From Climacium dendroides (Eukaryota; Streptophyta; Bryopsida; Hypnales; Climaciaceae), in NCBI GenBank assembly GCA_950106755.1, contig OX467082.1:51044588-51108587 (forward strand): a stretch of 64,000 bases of DNA, read 5' to 3'. Below, in pieces: positions 1-10,843 of the stretch. Position 1 is the stretch's first letter. Every line of letters begins with the position of its first letter. The notes beneath the pieces were generated by a model. The model worked only from the letters and a program-made list of their open reading frames with translations, made no database searches and was not told the origin of the DNA. A program made the position numbers and the translations under genes.

Positions 1-352
1 CAACTTGTGCTTATTTTTTGGTTCCCCATTAGAGCTTTCGTTGCATATTTGTTTGGACCTTTCCCAAATAAATCCATAACTGGCCATTTGTACTTGAACA
101 TGGGCCCACGTTAAAAATTTCAATTACATTTTTTTTTGGTGAGTTTCTCATGGAGTACCATTGAAGACCTTGCATTCAACTTGTGCCTATTTTTTGGATC
201 CCCATTAGAGCTTTCGATGCATATTTGTTTCGACCTTTCCCAAATAAATCCATAACTGGCCATTTGTGCATGAACCTGGGGCCATGTTAAAAATTTCAAT
301 TACATTTTTTTTTGGTGAGTTTCTCATGGAGTACCATTGAAGACCTTGCATT
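1..352 (+). repeat. Two leading monomers before the first HOR
   Basis: These are two 176-bp monomers. The first has GGTTCC, GTTGCAT and AACATGGGCCCACGTT. The second has GGATCC and the uncommon TTTCGACC. The same pair recurs around 29.94-30.29 kb, followed there too by a GGTTTCCC monomer, so this edge probably belongs to a longer unit cut by the window boundary. Confidence 0.7.
177..352 (+). repeat. Representative monomer, with internal anatomy
   Basis: This 176-bp copy is close to the majority form. In phase coordinates (C of CAACTTG = 1): GGATCC at 20-25 (lost in GGTTCC or GGTTTC classes), AGAGCT at 31-36, ATGCAT at 41-46 (GTTGCAT or GTTACAT in other classes), a conserved block at about 57-80 containing AATAAA (67-72), TGGCCA at 81-86, a dyad at 97-112, an A/T-rich block at 111-130, a T9 tract at 129-137, GTGAGT at 139-144, and a second conserved block at about 143-170. 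This copy carries two minor variants, TTTCGACC near 228 and an AACCTGGGG change that damages the dyad. No coding potential is implied. Confidence 0.93.
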
Positions 353-1152
353 CAACTTGTGCTTATTTTTTGGTTTCCCATTAGAGCTTTCGATGCATAT
401 TTGTTTGGACCTTTCCCAAATAAATCCATAACTGGCCATTTGTGCATGAACATGGGGCCATGTTAAAAATTTCAATTACATTTTTTTTTGGCGAGTTTCT
501 CATGGAGTACCATTGAAGACCTTGCATTCAACTTGTGCCTATTTTTTGGATCCCCATTAGAGCTTTCGATGCATATTTGTTTGGACCTTTCCCAAATAAA
601 TCCATAACTGGCCATTTCTGCATAAACATGGGGCCATGTTAAAAATTTCAATTACATTTTTTTTTGGTGAGTTTCTCATGGAGTACCATTGAAGACCTTG
701 CATTCAACTTGTACCTATTTTTGGATTCCCCATTAGAGCTTTCGATGCATATTTGTTTGGACCTTTCCCAAATAAATCCATAACTGGCCATTTGTGCTTG
801 AACATGGGCCCACGTTAAAAATTTCAATTACATTTTTTTTTGGTGAGTTTCTCATGGAGTACCATTGAAGACCTTGCATTCAACTTGTGCCTATTTTTTG
901 GATCCCCATTAGAGCTTTCGATGCATATTTGTTTGGACCTTTCCCAAATAAATCCATAACTGGCCATTTGTGCATGAACATGGGGCCATGTTAAAAATTT
1001 CAATTACATTTTTTCTTGGTGAGTTTCTCATGGAGTACCATTGAAGACTTTGCATTCAACTTGTGCCTATTTTTTGGTTCCCCATTAGAGCTTTCGTTAC
1101 ATATTTGTTTGGACCTTTCCCAAATAAATCCATAACTGGCCATTTGTGCTTG

Positions 1153-1168
1153 AACATGGGCCCATGTT
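1153..1168. other. 16-bp perfect palindrome inside monomer (example)
   Basis: AACATGGGCCCATGTT is its own reverse complement. It occurs in monomers that have T at phase 94, C at 105 and T at 109. The same 16-bp slot in the majority class reads AACATGGGGCCATGTT, with two perfect 7-bp arms and a GG centre. A third class with CACGTT at the right arm has one mismatched pair. Outside the 16 bp, the next pair is mismatched and the following two pairs match. Other perfect copies are seen near 2930, 10845, 13840, 15070 and 16480, and often between 46.7 and 51.5 kb. Dyads in satellites can form cruciform or hairpin structures; whether this one does is unknown. Confidence 0.9.
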
Positions 1169-1936
1169 AAAAATTTCAATTACATTTTTTTTTGGTGAGT
1201 TTCTCATGGAGTACCATTGAAGACCTTGCATTCAACTTGTGCCTATTTTTTGGTTCCCCATTAGAGCTTTCGATGCATATTTGTTTGGACCTTTCCCAAA
1301 TAAATCCATAACTGGCTATTTGTGCATGAACATGGGGCCACGTTGAAAATTTCAATTACATTTTTTTTTGGTGAGTTTCTCATGGAGTACCATTGAAGAC
1401 CTTGCATTCAACTTGTGCTTATTTTTTGGTTCCCCATTAGAGCTTTCGTTGCATATTTGTTTGGACCTTTCCCAAATAAATGCATAACTGGCCATTTGTG
1501 CTTGAACATGGGCCCACGTTAAAAATTTCAATTACATTTTTTTTTGGTGAGTTTCTCATGGAGTACCATTGAAGACCTTGCATTCAACTTGTGCTTATTT
1601 TTTGGTTTCCCATTAGAGCTTTCGATGCATATTTGTTTGGACCTTTCCCAAATAAATCCATAACTGGCCATTTGTTCTTGAACATGGGCCCACCTTAAAA
1701 ACTTCAATTACATTTTTTTTTGGTGAGTTTCTCATGGAGTACCATTGAAGACCTTGCATTCAACTTGTGCTTATTTTTTGGTTCCCCATTAGAGCTTTCG
1801 ATGCATATTTGTTTGGACCTTTCCCAAATAAATCCATAACTGGCCATTTGTGCATGAACATGGGGCCATGTTAAGAATTTCAATTACATTTTTTTTTGGT
1901 GAGTTTCTCATGGAGTACCATTGAAGACCTTGCATT

Positions 1937-2113
1937 CAACTTGTGCCTATTTTTTGGTTCCCCATTAGAGCTCTCGTTGCATATTATTTCGGACCTTTCC
2001 CAAATAAATCCATAACCGGCCATTTGTGCATGAACATGGGGCCACGTGAAAAATTCCAATTATATTTTTTTTTTGGTGAGTTTCTCATGGAGTACCATTG
2101 AAGACCTTGCATT
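1937..2113 (+). repeat. C-type 177-bp monomer variant (first of 27)
   Basis: This monomer class carries a fixed set of linked changes: AGAGCTCTCG (creating SacI GAGCTC at phase 32-37), GCATATTATTTCGG in place of the usual GCATATTTGTTTGG, AACCGGCC for AACTGGCC, CCACGTGA (creating CACGTG at phase 107-112), AATTCC for AATTTC, and a TATA-plus-T10 tract that adds one base. I count 27 copies, near 1971, 3733, 5142, 11303, 14292, 15529, 16937, 18170, 19577, 21340, 21870, 24157, 25920, 26449, 28034, 28563, 29267, 31027, 31912, 32617, 39658, 44592, 46001, 46882, 48816, 57971 and 58148. They are absent from about 5.3-11.2, 32.8-39.6 and 49-57.9 kb. Confidence 0.93.
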
Positions 2114-3874
2114 CAACTTGTGCTTATTTTTTGGTTTCCCATTAGAGCTTTCGATGCATATTTGTTTGGACCTTTCCCAAATAAATCCATAACTGGCCAT
2201 TTGTGCATGAACATGGGGCCATGTTAAAAATTTCAATTACATTTTTTTTTGGCGAGTTTCTCATGGAGTACCATTGAAGACCTTGCATTCAACTTGTGCC
2301 TATTTTTTGGATCCCCATTAGAGCTTTCGATGCATATTTGTTTGGACCTTTCCCAAATAAATCCATAACTGGCCATTTCTGCATAAACATGGGGCCATGT
2401 TAAAAATTTCAATTACATTTTTTTTTGGTGAGTTTCTCATGGAGTACCATTGAAGACCTTGCATTCAACTTGTACCTATTTTTGGATTCCCCATTAGAGC
2501 TTTCGATGCATATTTGTTTGGACCTTTCCCAAATAAATCCATAACTGGCCATTTGTGCTTGAACATGGGCCCACGTTAAAAATTTCAATTACATTTTTTT
2601 TTGGTGAGTTTCTCATGGAGTACCATTGAAGACCTTGCATTCAACTTGTGCCTATTTTTTGGATCCCCATTAGAGCTTTCGATGCATATTTGTTTGGACC
2701 TTTCCCAAATAAATCCATAACTGGCCATTTGTGCATGAACATGGGGCCATGTTAAAAATTTCAATTACATTTTTTCTTGGTGAGTTTCTCATGGAGTACC
2801 ATTGAAGACTTTGCATTCAACTTGTGCCTATTTTTTGGTTCCCCATTAGAGCTTTCGTTACATATTTGTTTGGACCTTTCCCAAATAAATCCATAACTGG
2901 CCATTTGTGCTTGAACATGGGCCCATGTTAAAAATTTCAATTACATTTTTTTTTGGTGAGTTTCTCATGGAGTACCATTGAAGACCTTGCATTCAACTTG
3001 TGCCTATTTTTTGGTTCCCCATTAGAGCTTTCGATGCATATTTGTTTGGACCTTTCCCAAATAAATCCATAACTGGCTATTTGTGCATGAACATGGGGCC
3101 ACGTTGAAAATTTCAATTACATTTTTTTTTGGTGAGTTTCTCATGGAGTACCATTGAAGACCTTGCATTCAACTTGTGCTTATTTTTTGGTTCCCCATTA
3201 GAGCTTTCGTTGCATATTTGTTTGGACCTTTCCCAAATAAATGCATAACTGGCCATTTGTGCTTGAACATGGGCCCACGTTAAAAATTTCAATTACATTT
3301 TTTTTTGGTGAGTTTCTCATGGAGTACCATTGAAGACCTTGCATTCAACTTGTGCTTATTTTTTGGTTTCCCATTAGAGCTTTCGATGCATATTTGTTTG
3401 GACCTTTCCCAAATAAATCCATAACTGGCCATTTGTTCTTGAACATGGGCCCACCTTAAAAACTTCAATTACATTTTTTTTTGGTGAGTTTCTCATGGAG
3501 TACCATTGAAGACCTTGCATTCAACTTGTGCTTATTTTTTGGTTCCCCATTAGAGCTTTCGATGCATATTTGTTTGGACCTTTCCCAAATAAATCCATAA
3601 CTGGCCATTTGTGCATGAACATGGGGCCATGTTAAGAATTTCAATTACATTTTTTTTTGGTGAGTTTCTCATGGAGTACCATTGAAGACCTTGCATTCAA
3701 CTTGTGCCTATTTTTTGGTTCCCCATTAGAGCTCTCGTTGCATATTATTTCGGACCTTTCCCAAATAAATCCATAACCGGCCATTTGTGCATGAACATGG
3801 GGCCACGTGAAAAATTCCAATTATATTTTTTTTTTGGTGAGTTTCTCATGGAGTACCATTGAAGACCTTGCATT

Positions 3875-6330
3875 CAACTTGTACTTATTTTTTGGTTCCC
3901 CATTAGAGCTTTCGTTGCATATTTGTTTGGACCTTTCCCAAATAAATCCATAACTGGCCATTTGTGATTGAACCTGGGGCCATGTTAAAAATTTCAATTA
4001 CATTTTTTTTTGGTGAGTTTCTCATGGAGTACCATTGAAGACCTTGCATTCAACTTGTGCTTATTTTTTGGTTTCCCATTAGAGCTTTCGATGCATATTT
4101 GTTTGGACCTTTCCCAAATAAATCCATAACTGGCCATTTGTGCATGAACATGGGGCCATGTTAAAAATTTCAATTACATTTTTTTTTGGCGAGTTTCTCA
4201 TGGAGTACCATTGAAGACCTTGCATTCAACTTGTGCCTATTTTTTGGATCCCCATTAGAGCTTTCGATGCATATTTGTTTGGACCTTTCCCAAATAAATC
4301 CATAACTGGCCATTTCTGCATAAACATGGGGCCATGTTAAAAATTTCAATTACATTTTTTTTTGGTGAGTTTCTCATGGAGTACCATTGAAGACCTTGCA
4401 TTCAACTTGTACCTATTTTTGGATTCCCCATTAGAGCTTTCGATGCATATTTGTTTGGACCTTTCCCAAATAAATCCATAACTGGCCATTTGTGCTTGAA
4501 CATGGGCCCACGTTAAAAATTTCAATTACATTTTTTTTTGGTGAGTTTCTCATGGAGTACCATTGAAGACCTTGCATTCAACTTGTGCCTATTTTTTGGA
4601 TCCCCATTAGAGCTTTCGATGCATATTTGTTTGGACCTTTCCCAAATAAATCCATAACTGGCCATTTGTGCATGAACATGGGGCCATGTTAAAAATTTCA
4701 ATTACATTTTTTTTTGGTGAGTTTCTCATGGAGTACCATTGAAGACCTTGCATTCAACTTGTGCTGGTTTTTGGATTCCCCATTAGAGCTTTCGTTGCAT
4801 ATTTGTTTGGACCTTTCCCAAATAAATCCATAACTGGCCATTTGTGCTTGAACATGGGCCCACGTTAAAAATTTCAATTACATTTTTTTTTGGTGAGTTT
4901 CTCATGGAGTACCATTGAAGACCTTGCATTCAACTTATGCTTATTTTTTGGTTCCCCATTAGAGCTTTCGATGCATATTTGTTTGGACCTTTCCCAAATA
5001 AATCCATAACTGGCCATTTGTGCATGAACATGGGGCCATGTTAAGAATTTCAATTACATTTTTTTTTGGTGAGTTTCTCATGGAGTACCATTGAAGACCT
5101 TGCATTCAACTTGTGCCTATTTTTTGGTTCCCCATTAGAGCTCTCGTTGCATATTATTTCGGACCTTTCCCAAATAAATCCATAACCGGCCATTTGTGCA
5201 TGAACATGGGGCCACGTGAAAAATTCCAATTATATTTTTTTTTTGGTGAGTTTCTCATGGAGTACCATTGAAGACCTTGCATTCAACTTGTACTTATTTT
5301 TTGGTTCCCCATTAGAGCTTTCGTTGCATATTTGTTTGGACCTTTCCCAAATAAATCCATAACTGGCCATTTGTGCATGAACCTGGGGCCATGTTAAAAA
5401 TTTCAATTACATTTTTTTTTGGTGAGTTTCTCATGGAGTACCATTGAAGACCTTGCATTCAACTTGTGCTTATTTTTTGGTTTCCCATTAGAGCTTTCGA
5501 TGCATATTTGTTTGGACCTTTCCCAAATAAATCCATAACTGGCCATTTGTGCATGAACATGGGGCCATGTTAAAAATTTCAATTACATTTTTTTTTGGCG
5601 AGTTTCTCATGGAGTACCATTGAAGACCTTGCATTCAACTTGTGCCTATTTTTTGGATCCCCATTAGAGCTTTCGATGCATATTTGTTTGGACCTTTCCC
5701 AAATAAATCCATAACTGGCCATTTCTGCATAAACATGGGGCCATGTTAAAAATTTCAATTACATTTTTTTTTGGTGAGTTTCTCATGAACTACCATTGAA
5801 GACCTTGCATTCAACTTGTACCTATTTTTGGATTCCCCATTAGAGCTTTCGATGCATATTTGTTTGGACCTTTCCCAAATAAATCCATAACTGGCCATTT
5901 GTGCTTGAACATGGGCCCACGTTAAAAATTTCAATTACATTTTTTTTTGGTGAGTTTCTCATGGAGTACCATTGAAGACCTTGCATTCAACTTGTGCCTA
6001 TTTTTTGGATCCCCATTAGAGCTTTCGATGCATATTTGTTTGGACCTTTCCCAAATAAATCCATAACTGGCCATTTGTGCATGAACATGGGGCCATGTTA
6101 AAAATTTCAATTACATTTTTTTTTGGTGAGTTTCTCATGGAGTACCATTGAAGACCTTGCATTCAACTTGTGCTGGTTTTTGGATTCCCCATTAGAGCTT
6201 TCGTTGCATATTTGTTTGGACCTTTCCCAAATAAATCCATAACTGGCCATTTGTGCTTGAACATGGGCCCACGTTAAAAATTTCAATTACATTTTTTTTT
6301 GGTGAGTTTCTCATGGAGTACCATTGAAGA
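3875..6330 (+). repeat. 8-monomer HOR, 1409 bp, partial second copy
   Basis: After one linker monomer (GTACTTATT, with a private GTGATTGAACC change near 3965), the GGTTTCCC monomer recurs at 4051 and 5460, the TCTGCATAAAC marker at 4315 and 5724, and a GTGCTGGTTTTTGG monomer at 4764 and 6173. All are 1409 bp apart (8 x 176 + 1). The match ends near 4920/6330. Compared with the 1761-bp unit upstream, several monomers are deleted and the GCTGG monomer is new. A private TCATGAACTACC variant occurs near 5787. Confidence 0.87.
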
Positions 6331-9300
6331 CCTTGCATTCAACTTGTGCCTATTTTTTGGATCCCCATTAGAGCTTTCGATGCATATTTGTTTGGACCTT
6401 TCCCAAATAAATCCATAACTGGCCATTTGTGCATGAACATGGGGCCACGTTGAAAATTTCAATTACATTTTTCTTTGGTGAGTTTCTCATGGAGTACCAT
6501 TGAAGACCTTGCATTCAACTTGTGCCTATTTTTTGGATCCCCATTAGAGCTTTCGATGCATATTTGTTTGGACCTTTCCCAAATAAATCCATAACTGGCC
6601 ATTTGTGCATGAACATGGGGCCACGTTGAAAATTTCAATTACATTTTTTTTTGGTGAGTTTCTCATGGAGTACCATTGAAGACCTTGCATTCAACTTGTG
6701 CCTATTTTTTGGATCCCCATTAGAGCTTTCGATGCATATTTGTTTGGACCTTTCCCAAATAAATCCATAACTGGCCATTTGTGCATGAACATGGGGCCAC
6801 GTTGAAAATTTCAATTACATTTTTTTTTGGTGAGTTTCTCATGGAGTACCATTGAAGACCTTGCATTCCACTTGTGCCTATTTTTTGGATCCCCATTAGA
6901 GCTTTCGATGCATATTTGTTTGGACCTTTCTCAAATAAATCCATAACTGGCCATTTGTGCATGAACATGGGGCCATGTTAAAAATTTCAATTACATTTTT
7001 TTTTGGTGAGTTTCTCATGGAGTACCATTGAAGACCTTGCATTCAACTTGTGCCTATTTTTTGGTTCCCCATTAGAGCTTTCGATGCATATTTGTTTGGA
7101 GCTTTCCCAAATAAATCCATAACTGGCCATTTGTGCATGAACATGGGGCCACGTTAAAAATTTCAATTACATTTTTTTTTGGTGAGTTTCTCATGGAGTA
7201 CCATTGAAGACCTTGCATTCAACTTGTGCCTATTTTTTGGATCCCCATTAGAACTTTCGTTGCATATTTGTTTGGACCTTTCCCAAATAAATCCATAACT
7301 GGCCATTTGTGCATGAACATGGGGCCACGTTGAAAATTTCAATTACATTTTTTTTTGGTGAGTTTCTCATGGAGTACCATTGAAGACCTTGCATTCAACT
7401 TGTGCCTATTTCTTGGATCCCCATTAGAGCTTTCGATGCATATTTGTTTGGACCTTTCCCAAATAAATCCATAACTGGCCATTTGTGCATGAACATGGGG
7501 CCATGATAAAAATTTTAATTACATTTTTTTTTGGTGAGTTTCTCATGGAGTACCATTGAAGACTTTGCATTGAACTTGTGCCTATTTTCTGGTTCCCCAT
7601 TAGAGCTTTCGTTACATATTTGTTTGGACCTTTCCCAAATAAATCCATAACTGGCCATTTGTGCTTGAACATGGGCCCACGTTAAAAATTTCAATTACAT
7701 TTTTTTTTGGTGAGTTTCTCATGGAGTACCATTGAAGACCTTGCATTCAACTTGTGCTTATTTTTTAGATCCCCATTAGAGCTTTCGATGCATATTTGTT
7801 TGGACCTTTCCCAAATAAATCCATAACTGGCCATTTGTGCATGAACATGGGGCCATGTTAAAAATTTCAATTACATTTTTTTTTGGTGAGTTTCTCATGG
7901 AGTACCATTGAAGACCTTGCATTCAACTTGTGCCTATTTTTTGGATCCCCATTAGAGCTTTCGATGCATATTTGTTTGGACCTTTCCCAAATAAATCCAT
8001 AACTGGCCATTTGTGCATGAACATGGGGCCACGTTGAAAATTTCAATTACATTTTTTTTTGGTGAGTTTCTCATGGAGTACCATTGAAGACCTTGCATTC
8101 AACTTGTGCCTATTTTTTGGATCCCCATTAGAGCTTTCGATGCATATTTGTTTGGACCTTTCCCAAATAAATCCATAACTGGCCATTTGTGCTTGAACAT
8201 GGGCCCACGTTAAAAATTTCAATTACATTTTTTTTTGGTGAGTTTCTCATGGAGTACCATTGAAGACCTTGCATTCAACTTGTGCCTATTTTTTGGATCC
8301 CCATTAGAGCTTTCGATGCATATTTGTTTGGACCTTTCCCAAATAAATCCATAACTGGCCATTTGTGCATGAACCTGGGGCCATGTTAAAAATTTCAATT
8401 ACATTTTTTTTTGGTGAGTTTCTCATGGAGTACCATTGAAGACTTTGCATTCAACTTGTGCCTATTTTTTGGTTCCCCATTAGAGCTTTCGTTACATATT
8501 TGTTTGGACCTTTCCCAAATAAATCCATAACTGGCCATTTGTGCTTGAACATGGGCCCACGTTAAAAATTTCAATTACATTTTTTTTTGGTGAGTTTCTC
8601 ATGGAGTACCATTGAAGACCTTGCATTCAACTTGTGCCTATTTTTTGGATCCCCATTAGAGCTTTCGATGCATATTTGTTTGGACCTTTCCCAAATAAAT
8701 CCATAACTGGCCATTTGTGCATGAACATGGGGCCACGTTGAAAATTTCAATTACATTTTTCTTTGGTGAGTTTCTCATGGAGTACCATTGAAGACCTTGC
8801 ATTCAACTTGTGCCTATTTTTTGGATCCCCATTAGAGCTTTCGATGCATATTTGTTTGGACCTTTCCCAAATAAATCCATAACTGGCCATTTGTGCATGA
8901 ACATGGGGCCACGTTGAAAATTTCAATTACATTTTTTTTTGGTGAGTTTCTCATGGAGTACCATTGAAGACCTTGCATTCAACTTGTGCCTATTTTTTGG
9001 ATCCCCATTAGAGCTTTCGATGCATATTTGTTTGGACCTTTCCCAAATAAATCCATAACTGGCCATTTGTGCATGAACATGGGGCCACGTTGAAAATTTC
9101 AATTACATTTTTTTTTGGTGAGTTTCTCATGGAGTACCATTGAAGACCTTGCATTCCACTTGTGCCTATTTTTTGGATCCCCATTAGAGCTTTCGATGCA
9201 TATTTGTTTGGACCTTTCTCAAATAAATCCATAACTGGCCATTTGTGCATGAACATGGGGCCATGTTAAAAATTTCAATTACATTTTTTTTTGGTGAGTT

Positions 9301-10843
9301 TCTCATGGAGTACCATTGAAGACCTTGCATTCAACTTGTGCCTATTTTTTGGTTCCCCATTAGAGCTTTCGATGCATATTTGTTTGGAGCTTTCCCAAAT
9401 AAATCCATAACTGGCCATTTGTGCATGAACATGGGGCCACGTTAAAAATTTCAATTACATTTTTTTTTGGTGAGTTTCTCATGGAGTACCATTGAAGACC
9501 TTGCATTCAACTTGTGCCTATTTTTTGGATCCCCATTAGAACTTTCGTTGCATATTTGTTTGGACCTTTCCCAAATAAATCCATAACTGGCCATTTGTGC
9601 ATGAACATGGGGCCACGTTGAAAATTTCAATTACATTTTTTTTTGGTGAGTTTCTCATGGAGTACCATTGAAGACCTTGCATTCAACTTGTGCCTATTTC
9701 TTGGATCCCCATTAGAGCTTTCGATGCATATTTGTTTGGACCTTTCCCAAATAAATCCATAACTGGCCATTTGTGCATGAACATGGGGCCATGATAAAAA
9801 TTTTAATTACATTTTTTTTTGGTGAGTTTCTCATGGAGTACCATTGAAGACTTTGCATTGAACTTGTGCCTATTTTCTGGTTCCCCATTAGAGCTTTCGT
9901 TACATATTTGTTTGGACCTTTCCCAAATAAATCCATAACTGGCCATTTGTGCTTGAACATGGGCCCACGTTAAAAATTTCAATTACATTTTTTTTTGGTG
10001 AGTTTCTCATGGAGTACCATTGAAGACCTTGCATTCAACTTGTGCTTATTTTTTAGATCCCCATTAGAGCTTTCGATGCATATTTGTTTGGACCTTTCCC
10101 AAATAAATCCATAACTGGCCATTTGTGCATGAACATGGGGCCATGTTAAAAATTTCAATTACATTTTTTTTTGGTGAGTTTCTCATGGAGTACCATTGAA
10201 GACCTTGCATTCAACTTGTGCCTATTTTTTGGATCCCCATTAGAGCTTTCGATGCATATTTGTTTGGACCTTTCCCAAATAAATCCATAACTGGCCATTT
10301 GTGCATGAACATGGGGCCACGTTGAAAATTTCAATTACATTTTTTTTTGGTGAGTTTCTCATGGAGTACCATTGAAGACCTTGCATTCAACTTGTGCCTA
10401 TTTTTTGGATCCCCATTAGAGCTTTCGATGCATATTTGTTTGGACCTTTCCCAAATAAATCCATAACTGGCCATTTGTGCTTGAACATGGGCCCACGTTA
10501 AAAATTTCAATTACATTTTTTTTTGGTGAGTTTCTCATGGAGTACCATTGAAGACCTTGCATTCAACTTGTGCCTATTTTTTGGATCCCCATTAGAGCTT
10601 TCGATGCATATTTGTTTGGACCTTTCCCAAATAAATCCATAACTGGCCATTTGTGCATGAACCTGGGGCCATGTTAAAAATTTCAATTACATTTTTTTTT
10701 GGTGAGTTTCTCATGGAGTACCATTGAAGACTTTGCATTCAACTTGTGCCTATTTTTTGGTTCCCCATTAGAGCTTTCGTTACATATTTGTTTGGACCTT
10801 TCCCAAATAAATCCATAACTGGCCATTTGTGCTTGAACATGGG
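6205..10843 (+). repeat. 13-monomer HOR, 2288 bp, two copies
   Basis: The segment from about 6205 to 8492 repeats from 8493 with an exact 13 x 176 offset. Markers are TTCTTTGG (6471 and 8759), a run of three GGATCC/CACGTTGAAAA monomers, a TTGCATTCCAC monomer, TTTGGAGCTTTCCC (near 7098 and 9386), ATGATAAAAATTTT (near 7503 and 9791) and AACCTGGGG (8372 and 10660). The match runs slightly into a third unit and ends at about 8555/10843, where CACGTT changes to CATGTT. There are no C-type monomers in this interval until 11.3 kb. Confidence 0.9.

Larger units (their letters stand above)
353..3874 (+). repeat. 10-monomer HOR, 1761 bp, two copies
   Basis: Monomers from 353-2113 recur in the same order at 2114-3874. 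The start monomer (GGTTTCCC) lies at 353 and 2114. The rare TCTGCATAAAC lies at 617 and 2378. A GTACC monomer, a GTTACAT monomer, a TTAAAAACTT monomer and one C-type 177-bp monomer then follow in each copy. The period is 10 x 176 + 1, the extra base coming from the C-type monomer. I noticed almost no differences between the copies, which suggests a recent unequal exchange. The first six monomers recur again at 4051 and 5460. Confidence 0.9.

Noticed and set aside
6720..6968. Minus-strand 82-codon open frame, recurring at 7424, 9008, 9712, 12001, 12705, 22569 and 41590
   Set aside because: It lies wholly within satellite monomers, is made of frame-shifted monomer translation, recurs only because the HOR recurs, and has no domain or context of a gene.
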